Shown: piece after piece, positions 42,412-52,651 of the stretch | Numbering within the stretch: position 1 is the stretch's first letter | Layout of the letters: each line of letters begins with the position of its first letter | Source of the DNA: Cladorhizidae sp. MBARI D1340-BT2 | Lineage: Eukaryota > Porifera > Demospongiae > Poecilosclerida > Cladorhizidae | Direction of reading: 5' to 3' | Length of the DNA stretch: 64,000 nt | Assembly: GCA_028752905.1 (NCBI GenBank) | Contig: JAQNBH010000015.1 | Span: 14,770,036-14,834,035 of the forward strand | Translations under genes and position numbers: made by a program | The notes under the pieces: model-generated | The model's input: only the letters and a program-made list of their open reading frames with translations | Told to the model about the DNA's origin: nothing | Database searches by the model: none

Positions 42412-42726
42412 GAGTCAATGTGTTTACATTTCCTGATGAAGTTTGTTCTGGGGACACAGTCACTGCCAGTTGCAGCGTAGCAGGCAATTCATTGGTGTGG
42501 GAATATGTTACTGCGCGTGGTAGGCTTGAGTATAGTGGATACTGTAGGTGCTACCACCCACATGTGGAGGATGGAATTGAATTTTCAGTGACTCTGACAT
42601 TTCAAAGTGATACTCTACTAACCTCATCTAACATTAGCTTCACTGCCACTCCAGCTGCAGATGAGAATGTCTTGCGCTGTGCTGGACCAATAGCTTTAGA
42701 ACAAACCATACAAGTTGTATCAGACA
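42412..42726 (+). CDS. Ig-like domain exon (symmetric phase 1-1)
   Basis: The acceptor TATTTATTGCAG precedes 42412 and the donor GACA|GTGAGC follows 42726; the exon is 315 bp. It encodes one Ig-like fold: FTFPDEVCSGDTVTASC with strand B Cys, VWEY as strand C Trp, and ENVLRCAG as strand F Cys. An extra CRC pair lies between them. Both ends are phase 1, the classic arrangement for a shuffled extracellular Ig exon. It would be one domain of a cell-surface or secreted receptor. No transmembrane exon of this gene was found. The 38-bp minisatellite follows in the intron. Confidence 0.7.
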
Positions 42727-42794
42727 GTGAGCTTCTCTAAAATATGCAATTATGTGTGTGCTTCATTTATATATTATTAGCCATGGGAGAGGAG

Positions 42795-43335
42795 GAGGGT
42801 AGACACCCAGTAGCTGGACTTCCCATGAAGCAATACCTAGACACCCAGTAGCTGGGCTTCCCATGAAGCAATACCTAGACACCCAGTAGCTGGGCTTCCC
42901 ATGAAGTAGATCTTAGACTCCCAGTAGCTGGGCTCCCCATGAAGCAATGCAGTAACAGGGCTCCCCATGAAGCAGAGCTTAGACACCCATTAGCTGGCTC
43001 CCTTTGAAGCAGAGTTTATACACCCCAGTAACAGGGCTCTCCATGAAGCAGAGCTTCGACACCCAATAACTGAGCTACCCATGAAGCAGAGCTTATTAGA
43101 TGAAGCAGAGTTTAGACACCCAATAGCTGGGATTCCTATGTAGTAAAGCTTAGACACCCAGTAGCTGCTCCCCATGAAGCAGAGCTTAGAGACACCCAAT
43201 ATCTGGGCTCCCCATGAAGCAAAGCTTAGACACCCAGTAGCTTGTCTCCCTATGAAGCAGGGCTTAAGACACCCAGTAGCTGGGCTCCCCATGAAGCAGA
43301 GCTTAGACACCCACTAAAGGGATCTCCATGAAGCC
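42795..43335 (+). repeat. ~38-bp degenerate minisatellite, ~14 copies
   Basis: Units of the type AGACACCCAGTAGCTGGGCT followed by CCCCATGAAGCAGAGCTT, with frequent length changes. It lies in the intron after the Ig-like exon. Confidence 0.9.
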
Positions 43336-43589
43336 AGTCCTAAACTATAAAAAGGTGAGGAAAGGGAAAAGATTGTGACAACAACTTTGGAGTTGCATAG
43401 ATGTTGCACACTTCACTGGATGAGTTTTGCATTAGCTCAAAATATAGATCTCTCTGTGTGCTCCATTTTGCTTTTGTGCATGTGTATAATAAGTTAATAA
43501 CCATGCCAAAGTCACCTGTCACCTGAGTGCCTGAATTAGCTGCAGGTGTGTCTTCTCATTGGAAAGTGCTAGGCGGCTGTAATTTCTAG

Positions 43590-43835
43590 TGTGGCCGGAG
43601 GAAGTCCTACTCTGCAATGAGCCACTTCACTTCCCTCTAAGCGCTGCTCCTGCACACTATGAAAACACACATTGTGAGTGCACATGTACTGAGTCTTGTA
43701 ACCACTTTCTAGCAGGAACCCTCACTTGTAGGCACTCAGATTTTGAGGATCTCGGCCATGTTACACCTATGCAACATCTTGCCCCCCTTCCTTCTGCAGC
43801 CACTCCTCCAGACCTGTCTGATGTGCAGCTTGCTG
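43590..43835 (+). CDS. Candidate second exon of the Ig-like gene, phase 1-1
   Basis: The acceptor GGCTGTAATTTCTAG and a GCTG|GTATTA donor bound a 246-bp open exon in phase 1-1, compatible with its neighbours. It contains a Cys-rich section (HCECTCTESCNHFLAGTLTC) and a Pro-rich tail. The domain is not recognised; it may be a Cys-rich linker. The frame stays open to 43876 if the donor is not used. Confidence 0.4.
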
Positions 43836-43989
43836 GTATTATCAGTGAAGCTGACTCTGCAGTGCACTATCACTAATGGGAGAGGAACTCACCTTCTGCT
43901 GTGGCTCTAGGTTCTCTGCAGAGTACTACTTATTCTACCTTCAGTGCTGCCATTACTCTACAACACTAACTACATGTTCATCATTACAG

Positions 43990-44037
43990 CCAGCAACTCT
44001 GCAGGGCTGGGCAGGTGGGACATCAGCTTCTTGAGAG
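43990..44037 (+). CDS. Candidate short exon of the Ig-like gene, phase 1-1
   Basis: The acceptor TTCATCATTACAG and donor GAGAG|GTACAT bound 48 bp. In phase 1 it reads SNSAGLGRWDISFLR. The symmetric phase fits the exon chain. Confidence 0.4.
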
Positions 44038-44300
44038 GTACATTGTATGCGTCTAATTATACATACATACAGCATTCAAGTTAAACATCATGTTCTTTTT
44101 CATACAGAATAGGTCAAAATAAACATTACATTTACGTAGCATTGGATTCCCTTGCCGAATATACTGAATGCATGAACCATCCATGAAATTCATTTTTAAT
44201 GACGTACGTTGGAATTCTAACGGATTTTTAAAAAACATGAAGTTATATTCTGTGGTGTGGTGGGTGGGGCATCATTGCTGTATCCTGTTCGGAGCTGCAG

Positions 44301-44343
44301 CATTAAACTTTGTAGATTCCAAGAGCTGGTCCAGTATATCCAG
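44301..44343 (+). CDS. Candidate short exon (Ig-like gene?)
   Basis: The acceptor CTGTTCGGAGCTGCAG and strong donor CCAG|GTAAGTGG bound 43 bp. In phase 1-2 it reads LNFVDSKSWSSIS. Weak evidence apart from the splice sites. Confidence 0.25.
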
Positions 44344-44479
44344 GTAAGTGGCTAGGGAGCTGTGGCGATGTAGAGAGCTACTTCATTGAGCATCAGTCAA
44401 ATGTAGTGATGCCCGGATACTGCTGGTGTTTAAATAAGGTTAACATGAGAAGGGCTACCTTTCCTGGGCGGTGCCAGCT

Positions 44480-44797
44480 AGAGCCGGTGCGGCCTGTGAA
44501 TCAGACATGCGGTCCAGTCAGGTTGAGAGCAGAGCAGCACAGTTAGACTTGACAGCCACTACTAGCATTAGATCTACCTGGGTATTTCCAGTGTCACCAG
44601 CCAGTGCTAGCATTAGATCTACCTGGGTATTTCCAGTGTCACCATCCAGTGCTAGCATTAGATTCAGGCTCGTAGCAAGCAATTTTGATGTGGTCCGGCC
44701 AGGAAGTTGGTGTGACCATGGGTGTGGCCGGATGTGGTTACATTTTAGTACTTTATTGCTGTCTGGCAAGGACACCAAGTCCAGTAGTGAGTTTGTG
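44480..44797 (+). other. Open frame with a 45-bp repeat, unrecognised
   Basis: An acceptor-like GGGCGGTGCCAG opens a frame of about 105 codons. It includes 2.5 copies of a 45-bp unit (44562-44665; TSIRSTWVFPVSPAS). It could be a further exon of the Ig-like gene. The minus strand is open as well, so coding is uncertain. Confidence 0.25.
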
Positions 44798-44984
44798 TGA
44801 GTTATTTGAATGCACTCCATGTTGTTAAATTGTATTGCATAACAGACTGTAATAATGCTGATTGATATTGATTAAAATTTGGAAATATATTACACCTGTG
44901 ATCTGAGCTACCTATAAATTCGTTTAGGGTAACCTTGAGATCCAGTGCATCGGTTTAATCCTTATGAACATGAAGAAGCATCAA

Positions 44985-45279
44985 ATAATTCAGGCGTTCC
45001 TGCTTCATCGTCGCACAAAGATACATCTTTACATGCCTTAGGACACTAAATGGTGATGAATTACCATTTGGAGAACTAAACAGGCAGAAAAGCACGGAAG
45101 ATTACATTCTTCTTACCGAAGGAGCATTTAGGAAAGTTGAACGAGACTGGTTGGTGGGGAATACCTCCAGCGATCTCTGGTGGACCTCCAGAAGCAGATG
45201 GAGCTCCAGGAGTATATAGCCATAAGAAAGATAGACTGTGATTCATAAAACTGCTAACGTTTCGTAATGTATCAAACAA
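44985..45279 (-). pseudogene. hAT-type transposase fragment (TTF zinc-finger N-terminus), decayed
   Basis: The minus frame reads GGIPHQPVSFNFPKCSFGKK and NVIFRAFLPV. This matches the conserved FPK-FGKK...RAF start of the TTF-type zinc finger in ZMYM/hAT-like (DUF4371) transposases, where WF.KW and a Cys-bearing segment normally follow. Here the expected Trp codon is TAG, and FSKW is followed by two more stops. The rest of the zinc finger is barely traceable to about 44985. The first ~17 residues of the frame belong to the dispersed element at 45258. It is a dead remnant. Confidence 0.55.
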
Positions 45280-45315
45280 TTAAAGAGCAGCTTCTATATA
45301 GCTTCATCAGGTTGT
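45258..45315 (-). mobile_element. Second copy of the hammerhead-like element
   Basis: On minus: CCTGATGAAGC, about 35 bp, then ACGAAACGTTAGC. Both CTGATGA and GAAAC are intact, but the intervening stem is longer than at 4404-4562. Confidence 0.45.
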
Positions 45316-45362
45316 TATTATTGTTGTTGTTATTGTTATTATTGTTGTTGTTATTATTGTTT
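45312..45362 (+). repeat. GTT/ATT microsatellite
   Basis: GTTGTTATTATTGTTGTTG-type triplets. Confidence 0.9.
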
Positions 45363-45958
45363 CAAAGGAAAAAGCATACGAAAACAAATAAGGCTTTTTA
45401 CAAGATGGTCTAAATGTGTTTTCCCTTTTTTGACGAATCAGTCTTTGTAGGGAGTACTAAAGAATGCTTGACAATGTGATGTTAAAAAGAAGCTATCACA
45501 CAAGTGCCTAGTATACTTGTGATGAAGTAACAATTTTTTTAAAGATGACTGGTGCAGAAAAAGTCAACGATGGGTTAGATGACCCTTTACCACCTAAATT
45601 AGATGGGTAAACAAAGTGTATTTCCAACTCTATATAGGTACACTCACTTCTTTTTTGGCCAGTCGGTCCAATAAAGTTTTTTGATTTTGATTAAAACTAT
45701 TTTTGTTTCTTTAACAGAAGCAACGTGGCAACTCAATAGTAGCAACCAACCAGCTGAGGTGAACCACTCAAGATACTTTAGCCATTTTTTGTTGTTGTAC
45801 ACAACATAAGTCAACACATGCCATATATACCTTGTCAGGATCAACTATATATGTACAGCCTCCTCAACAGTTTGTACAGGAGAACTCGAGTAGTACAAAC
45901 CAAACATTACGGATGCTTTACTATATGTTTATTGCTCTTCAAATGCAGACACGCTTAG
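45363..45958. other. No gene seen
   Basis: AT-rich. Includes a GATGACCCTTTACC piece of the dispersed GGACCCTTTAC family near 45580. Confidence 0.35.
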
Positions 45959-46186
45959 GATAGCCTATATAGTCGGTTATGCGCCTATGTAACCTCCGAG
46001 TTTGAGGTTACCCCGAGGCGAAGCCGAGGAATGTAACAGCAAACGAGTAGGTTACACTGGCACATAACCGACTCTTTTGTATAGGCTATCTTACTTATTT
46101 GCGCATGCGCTAAACTACATGCGGTTAAAAGTGTAACCTATAGTTATTAACCAATCAGATTAGCCACAGATCACATGATGTAGTAT
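45959..46186. mobile_element. Palindromic MITE-like repeat, copy 1, with promoter-like motifs
   Basis: 45959-46090 is bounded by GATAGCCTATATAGTCGGTTA and its near reverse complement, with an inner TGTAACCT...AGGTTACA pair. The repeat continues to about 46186 and includes TTGCGCATGCGCTAA (NRF1-type palindrome), TAACCAATCAG (CCAAT box), TCACATGATG and GTATAAAT. Copy 2 lies at 50876-51124. Confidence 0.75.
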
Positions 46187-46330
46187 AAATATTGTTATAC
46201 AGTTGCTTACCTTTTTGTTCTAAGTAAGTTAACTCTCAGTTCAAATCCAACTGCTCGAATTGTACTTCGGAGAATGACCATCTTTACCAAATTCTAATGT
46301 ATACAAGACCAATCCTTCTTCTACACACAA

Positions 46331-46543
46331 TTGAGAAACACATTAGTTGCTGCAAGGGATTTGAACATTTGGAGTCTCTTGCTACTAATATACCTATTGT
46401 ATGCAAGTTATGCAAAGGAAAGAGATGACGAGATCCTTGAAGATGGAGTTCAATTTTTTCCCACACTTTTTATGTCGCCTCCCCCACCGGTTAAATACCC
46501 TCCCTCCCTCGTCCGCCCTCCCAATGATTTACTACTCCAGTGA
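46331..46543 (+). other. Open frame with signal-peptide-like start (unrecognised)
   Basis: It reads a basic/polar start, then a hydrophobic segment (WSLLLLIYLLYASYA), an acidic stretch and a Pro-rich tail (MSPPPPVKYPPSL). It lies about 145 bp downstream of the CCAAT/TATA-like motifs. No clear ATG (first codon TTG), so any coding role needs splicing or another start. Speculative. Confidence 0.25.
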
Positions 46544-46553
46544 AGGATTCAAG

Positions 46554-46843
46554 GTACAGTGGGAGACTTTTTGGAAATAATAGTAACCAAAAGCAAAGCT
46601 GACAATGTAAATTTTAGCTGTGCTTTGTTTTATCTCCCTTCCATCCACCATTTAAAAAGTGGGTCAAACCAAATTAGTATGCACACAGTTTCTAGTTGGT
46701 CTATTGCTCTTAAGGTGACCACAAAGCACGCTGGCGAGAGTGGAGAGCAGCTTTCTATTGGCGTAGAGATGGAAGCTTATGGCAATCAAGCTGTAGTTGC
46801 AAGTAACAAATTTTACTGCAAATCTAGGAAGGTGCCAAGCTAA
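46554..46843 (+). CDS. Candidate terminal exon, unrecognised
   Basis: After the AG of GGATTCAAG a frame reads TVGDFLEIIVTKSKADN and NVNFSCALFYLPSIHHL, then SWSIALKVTTKHAGESGE, ending FYCKSRKVPS and a stop. The alternating hydrophobic pattern suggests a beta-rich domain. It could be the last exon of a plus-strand gene converging on CDIN1. The family is not recognised and the acceptor is weak. Confidence 0.35.
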
Positions 46844-47003
46844 AATATAGTTGGATTGGAAATCAGACTGAGATCATTTGCAATTACTTTTCAAGATTTG
46901 TGCAAGCGTACAGACAGTGTGCGATAGTCACTCTTTTCTCCCTATACCATGCATGTACACATGCATGTATATTCCATTGTGGACAAGTGGCTTGTACAAG
47001 GAG

Positions 47004-47157
47004 CTATTGGTTTTGCGAGTTGAGGAGCGAATCTAGCATATCTGGTAAAGTGTGAATATCATCAGGGAATTGGTCCATCAGCCTGATGCCCTGTGCAGCA
47101 TGAACATCTAACTCCTCCACATAACCAAACCAGTAGATCACCAATCCTGATCCAAAC
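47004..47157 (-). CDS. CDIN1: CDIN1 (C15orf41) terminal exon
   Basis: CDIN1 is the predicted PD-(D/E)XK-fold nuclease that binds codanin-1 in metazoans; human mutations cause congenital dyserythropoietic anaemia type I. This exon (acceptor TTAATTGGTGCAG) reads FGSGLVIYWFGYVEELD. That matches the conserved family segment after the WSYxNR motif, in which GLVIYW is highly characteristic. It continues MDQFPDDIHTL and ends SLLNSQNQ with a TAG at 47004-47006, extending past the usual family C-terminus by roughly 10-15 residues. Phase fits the exon at 51228. The intron between them is 4.07 kb and holds LINE fossils. No AATAAA was found nearby. Confidence 0.85.
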
Positions 47158-47856
47158 CTGCACCAATTAACATAGTTTTGACATTGTTAAATAATTATTG
47201 TGGGTGGAGTTAATTGCAAATATAAAGAGAATGAATAATTGGAACACCACAGTGGTAAGTGTATAGAAGCGTGTATTACGCATGCACACTATACCCTCGA
47301 TTTTCCCCGAGCTGTATTGTCACAGCCCGAGATTACAAGGATTTACTTCAAGTCAAAACAGACTTCCTGCATCCAAGACCCACTATCACCATCATTTCCC
47401 TTACAAAATATAGGTACCAGATCTGAGGTTCAAGAACAACAGACTAAGAATGTTTGCCACAAACTGATTGGTACACATTTTTCTACTCAGCTCGCAGCTT
47501 TGCTTGTTGACATAATAATATATATCTTTGAATAACGAATAAAACAACATTAGCTCCTTTCACACTCCTATCCTTCAGCATGGATGGAAGGATGTGACTT
47601 GACTCAAGATACTTTTTGGGGGGCCTAACTGCACTTCATTCCAACAATTTAGGAGTTAAACTTTCCAAACTAAGGTATTACTTACTTAACTATTGTAGAC
47701 TAATTTTACAGAAGTTAAAACCAGGCTTATAAAGGCACCACAAAAAAAAAATCCTACCATTGCTCAAGCAAAATCTCTCCCAAAGCGACTCAAGTCATGG
47801 TTCTCACTATGAAGCGCTGCTCTTGAAAAAAACATTAGGATGGTGTTCCCTACAAA
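47158..47856 (-). other. CDIN1 intron, proximal part
   Basis: A 98-codon plus frame at 47239-47535 has no recognisable domain. Otherwise unique. Confidence 0.4.
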
Positions 47857-48091
47857 GAGCCATTTAATGAAGTTGTGTAGGAGATTGGCATAGTGGGAGG
47901 TTTGTGGAGGCTTTTTCAGGACTACCTGACTACATGTGTGTTGCTGTGGACAGTGTTCTTGCCTGTTAACTTCAGAGTGCCTCAAGGAAGCATTCTGGGA
48001 CCACTACTTTTCATCAGTTACGTCAATGATTTCCCTTCTCTGTACCATCTTAGACCTTCATGCTGCACCATGCATTCTTCTGCTGGGATCT
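47857..48091 (+). mobile_element. Non-LTR reverse transcriptase fragment 1 (decayed)
   Basis: The plus frame reads PFNEVV-stop-EIGIVGGLWRLFQDYLT and then RVPQGSILGPLLFISYVND. These correspond to the KAFD.V, GI.G....W...YL and GVPQGSILGPLLF..Y.ND blocks of LINE reverse transcriptases. The expected ADD motif is lost and there is at least one stop. It lies inside the CDIN1 intron in the opposite orientation to the gene. Confidence 0.75.
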
Positions 48092-49257
48092 GATTTTGCT
48101 TGCTGGGGTTGCGTGACCCAGAACCAAATTTATTGCAGTTGTACCTTACTCCGTTGTGTGGATACCTTCATGCAGCCAAGGCGCAGTGCTACCAAATCAA
48201 CTCAACTTCCAAGTATTGCCAGGCAGGACTGCAGCCCTGGAGTTGACAAGTTGCTGACAAATGCAGGTTTTATGGAGCTCCAGCAGGTTTTGCCCCTCAA
48301 ATGTGGGCCTGACCCACCAGATGCGGGCCTGACTCGTTCACTTGGGCCCTGTGATGTGCTGAATCTGGAAGTCCAGGAGTTGAGAGGTCAATTAAGTAAG
48401 TGGGAAGCACCCTGGTGGAATCCAAACTCCACACCCACACCATACCAGGATACGACAGTGTCAATACTTCACCCACTCCAGCCTTCAGAAACAAGATCCA
48501 GACGTCTCTTCTCCACAATGCCACGTATGCTCGATGTGACGACCGTATCGCAGATATTTGGGGCAGTACCTCAGTGTCGCCAATAGTCTGGTGCATTGCA
48601 TACTTTTCAGAGTGTAGTGAAAGATAAGCTGAACCCATTTATTGGCCGTTCTCGTGGTGTCATAAATCACGTGGAAAGTGAGATTAAAGACGTTTCATGG
48701 TTGACAAGGATGCGGCAAAACAATAACAAAAACATTGCCACACTATAAAACAAACAAGGCACACAGATTCAGAGATAGAATGTTGTCACAGCTTTGTTGT
48801 CAACCAGGAAGACTTGGTGTGATGATGGTAGACCCTCCAGTGGTGTGTACTCTATGAAGCCAAGTATACCCCATGCAATGAAGTTCAACAGCTCTGCAAT
48901 GCCATCACCCGTCAGGGAACATAAATGGGAGGGTGCAAAACAGGGAGCAGCTCTTAAAGACCAATGAACCTCTGCTTCCACACTCCAGAGGAGAGGAATG
49001 TCTCGGTGCACACTTCTACGTGTAGATTGTACCCTTATCCTAACCCAACCCTAGCCCAGCACAGCTCCTAGAAACATGCAACCAATTCCAGAAGCTAGCT
49101 CAATCACAACTCGATGAGAACCCTGCTCTGAAATCTCTGCACCAACAGTCATCTTCACTGTTCTCAGCTTTTAGAGAGCCTTCCTGGATGTTGTAGTCTC
49201 TAATGACTAGGCTGATTATGCTATCCATAGGATGGAGTTCAGAAAGTCCTTACCTCT
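48092..49257. other. CDIN1 intron, middle part
   Basis: Several overlapping open frames (plus up to 48586, minus at 48297-49011) without recognisable domains. Some may be further LINE sequence, for example the plus frame near 48480-48620. No firm call. Confidence 0.35.
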
Positions 49258-49870
49258 AAACATCTTTGCTATGGAGGACAGACTATTGTCACATGGCTGG
49301 CAGAGATCCTGAACTTCGTTGTTGAGCTAGAACAGACACCGACATTATTGAGTTAGCACTATCCCTGTCTATAAAGGAGGGGCCAAGGACCTTGTGGATG
49401 TGAACAACTAGAGAGGGGTCACTCTGAATTCAGTTATGTCAAAGATTCTGGAACCTCTAATCCTCGACAGACTGAATCCTCTGTTTCACCAGACTGGCCT
49501 GCTATATACATTGAAACCAGTCTGCACACAGGAAGGGTGTCCTGTGTTGATGCCACCTTTTTGTCACACAGAAAGTCAGTACTTTAGCAAAGTGTATGTG
49601 TCCATATGATTCACAGAAAGCTTTTGATTCTGTTGAGATCCCTGTATTTGAGAGATTATCCCAAGCTGGTATAAATTCAAAGACTTGGTGTCTTCTGCAC
49701 AGCTGGTACAAAGACTGTAGAAGTTCTGTACGTGTAGTACAGTATATGTCCTCACCCTTCACACTTGAGTGAGGAGTAAGACGGGAATCAATTCTCTCTC
49801 CATATTTTTGTTTTGCCTATCATGAATCTCTCTTGAGACTACTCCAGTCCCTCCTTGTTGTGAGCCCCCT
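49258..49870 (+). mobile_element. Non-LTR reverse transcriptase fragment 2 (decayed)
   Basis: Pieces in shifting frames align with one LINE reverse transcriptase: CYGGQTIVTWLAEILNFV; VYKGGAKDLVDVNN-stop-RGVTLNSVMSKILE; DRLNPLF; YDSQKAFDSVEIPVFERL; INSKTW...WYKDCRSSVRV; and FTLE-stop-GVRRESILSP. Frameshifts and stops show it is dead. The motif wording differs from fragment 1, so it is probably a different LINE lineage. A diverged piece of the hammerhead-like element follows at 49905-49945. Confidence 0.8.
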
Positions 49871-50404
49871 CAATAACATGCATGCACATACAACGACTTT
49901 TTCGATAACTAACTTAAATTTACTCACTCGACGTTTCGGCTTATGCTCTTCTATATAGCCACAAATCAATGAAATGCCAAGACTTCGCATGAAGTTGATA
50001 AGTAGGTATCCACCACATGATACAAACCACACCCTGGCACATGCATCCTGCAAGTGAACTGGATATAGCAGCAAAAATAATAATAATAACAACAAAAAAT
50101 ATAACGAATAAGAAAACATGCTCTAGTTTAATTTTTTACTATATAGCACAACTAACTATATAGCACAACTAACAATACGAATGATATTATTGAATGATTG
50201 AATAAAATACAGTAAAATTATGGTGGTCATGGTTTCAAGTTCTGGCTCTTGAGAGTGCTCACCCATGGACTTACCTGGCTGCTGGGTGGGCACTCTCATG
50301 AGCCTGAACTTAAAACCATGACTACCACAATTTTACTATGTTTTTGTTATTTATTTATTCATTCTTTGTTTTCATTCTTTGTTGTAAAAGAAAATGCATA
50401 GTTG

Positions 50405-50875
50405 GTTTCCTCAGAAGTTCACTTTTGTGACACCACAGATTTACAACTAAGTATATATGATGCATTGTGTCTGTGCGAATACATAGGCACATGTGTCTAC
50501 TTTAGCAATAGACATGGTAAATAGCAACATCTATGAATGGTTAGTGCTGGTGTTACACTGAGTAACTTCTTGTCGACGATAAAAACAAAGTGATTTATTT
50601 GAAAACAAAAATAAATACTTGATTGACTAGAAGACAGCAAGCATTACAGGACCCTTTACCTAATGGCCAGTATTATACTACTTTTAAATCATTAAGTAAA
50701 GGGTCCTGCAAAATGTTCGTAGTCTATAATTGGTAAATTCTTGTTTCATTTCTTCTTTGACTCAGTCGAAAACATATATCCATTTTGGATTAAAATGTGG
50801 GATAAAATATAGAGCTTGGAAATGTCATTAACACTGTATTATCTCGTGTTAATATACAAGCTAGGATAAGTATAG
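50405..50875. repeat. Dispersed repeats in the CDIN1 intron
   Basis: 50405-50550 is a copy of the ACATAGGCACATGTGTCTAC family. 50647-50709 is a small palindrome with ACAGGACCCTTTAC and GTAAAGGGTCCTGC arms around about 30 bp. 50690-50760 repeats at 35185-35260. Confidence 0.6.
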
Positions 50876-51124
50876 GATAGCCTATACAGTTATGCGCCTA
50901 TGTAACCTCCGAGTTTGCGTTTACCCTGAGGTGAAGCCGAGGAATGTAACAGCAAACGAGTAGGTTACACTGGCGCATAACCGACTCTTTTGTATAGGCT
51001 ATCTTACTTATACTACATTGCGCATGCGCTAAACTACATGCGGTTAAAAGTGTAGGTTACGCGCCTATGTAACCTATAATTATTAACCAATCAGATTAGC
51101 CACAGATCACGTGATGTAGTATAA
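50876..51124. mobile_element. Palindromic MITE-like repeat, copy 2
   Basis: Nearly identical to 45959-46186, including the inverted TATAGCCTATC ends, the GCGCATGCGC palindrome, the CCAATCAG box and TCACGTGATG (a perfect E-box here). It carries an extra GGTTACGCGCCTATGTAAC segment. It ends about 100 bp from a CDIN1 exon. Confidence 0.75.
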
Positions 51125-51227
51125 GGGTAATAATTCCTATTTCAACTTCCACTTATTGGAAGTAATACCTTCCTTCCATTTCCACCAGCACACGGAAATT
51201 AAACTTCATGACTACACTACGAAGCAC

Positions 51228-51399
51228 CTGTTTTGGTAGCTCCAGTATTGGTCCTCCAGGTATCTCTCGTGACTCTTCTTGTCTCCGAACGAGGCCTTGC
51301 TCTCCACCCAGTTCACCACATATTCACCAACAGAGAATGGCACCTCCAACTTGAAGTCTGGTGTCTTATCATAACCTCTCTGTCTCAGAGCCTTCTCAT
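51228..51399 (-). CDS. CDIN1: CDIN1 (C15orf41) nuclease-core exon
   Basis: A 172-bp minus-strand exon with acceptor TGTATTTTAG and donor AACAG|GTGCTT, phases 1-2. It reads [16 protein letters not shown], then [20 protein letters not shown] and [13 protein letters not shown] with the downstream ESK are the D and ExK of the PD-(D/E)XK active site, and SKASFGD...SH..YL.DQ.WSY.NR is the family signature. All expected catalytic residues are present. The acidic leading codon (Asp) is split with the exon at 53758. The longer minus frame that continues upstream of the acceptor is poly-Ser/Leu from a microsatellite and is not coding. Confidence 0.93.
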
Positions 51400-51419
51400 C
51401 TAAAATACACGAAGAAATA

Positions 51420-51790
51420 CTATTACTACTACTACTACTACTACTACTACTATATAGTAGTAATAATAACACTAATACTACAAATAATAATAATACCAAC
51501 AATATAATAATAATTCCAACACTATAATACTACTAATATTAATAAGATATACTATACACTACCAATAATAAATAATACCAACACTATAATACTACTACCA
51601 ATAACACAAAAATAAATAATAGTAATACTAACACTACTAATAATACCAACACTTATAATACTACTATATACCAAAATAAATAATAACGCTAAAATTAATA
51701 CTAATACCAACACTATAACTAATATAATAACACTAAAATACTAACACTAATACTACTAATAATACACTATACTAACAGCTAATAAATATA
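51420..51790 (-). repeat. ACT/AAT trinucleotide-rich tract
   Basis: ACTACTACT run followed by irregular AATAATAC/ACCAACACT repeats. Confidence 0.85.
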
Positions 51791-52539
51791 CTAATGACAT
51801 TGTATCAGTTCTCGCTCCATGGGGCCAGTGAAGTATCTTATTACCTCTCACTACTAATATATATGGTGGCACAAGTGTAAGTGTCATATCTGCTAGACTG
51901 TCCTTCACCGTCAGAGAGTTGCCATCCATTAGCCACATTTGAACAGAGCTTCATTCATTTTTGATGGCCTATTATGCATGTGCAGGAGTCATTAAGTCCA
52001 TGGGATCTAAGTGGAGGTAGATAGCAACGGTCTCTTTTGCATGGCCACACCCACATTCTGGTGTACTGACATCAGTTTTTCACACCATGCCATTTTCAGT
52101 AGACTTTGGTCATAACGTAGGCTTATGAATATCATTACTCCATAGCGTGCATGCATGAAACGGGTCAGGCAAGATACGTTTAAAATTGTTGTCAAAAAGA
52201 ATCAAACAAAATATAGACCACAAACATTTATAGGACCCTTTACCTATTAACATCTAACCTTTTTTTAAATATTTTTTATGTTTGCCACATTTATTGCACG
52301 AAAATGGCAGCTGTGAAATTTTTTAATTTAAGGCTGCCAGTTTACTTCATTAGTGAAGATGTAATTTGATCGTGTGCCTGAAGAACGTCCATTTTGGGCA
52401 AAACGTACCAACTATTATAATATGATCATTGTCTGCTAGGGAAGATCGATGGAAACATTCACTATGAATGCCCACTTTAGCTAAGCATGATGGATGTGTT
52501 TATGGAGAAAAATTGGATGAAACCCACTATTTAGGATAC
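51791..52539 (-). other. CDIN1 intron, dispersed repeats
   Basis: 52200-52245 carries ATAGGACCCTTTACC (family also at 35185 and 50650). 52300-52400 carries the GGCTGCCAGTTTACTTC family. No gene. Confidence 0.4.
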
Positions 52540-52650
52540 TATATATGAAGGTGCTAAAGTGAGCACCATTTAGGATACTGTATTCAAAGCTGCTAAAGTG
52601 AGCACCATTTCAAAGCTGCTAAAGTGAGCACCATTTAGGAATACGAAGCT
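52540..52650 (+). repeat. Short tandem repeat, GCTGCTAAAGTGAGCACCAT
   Basis: About four imperfect copies with alternating length. Confidence 0.75.
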
Positions 52651-52651
52651 G

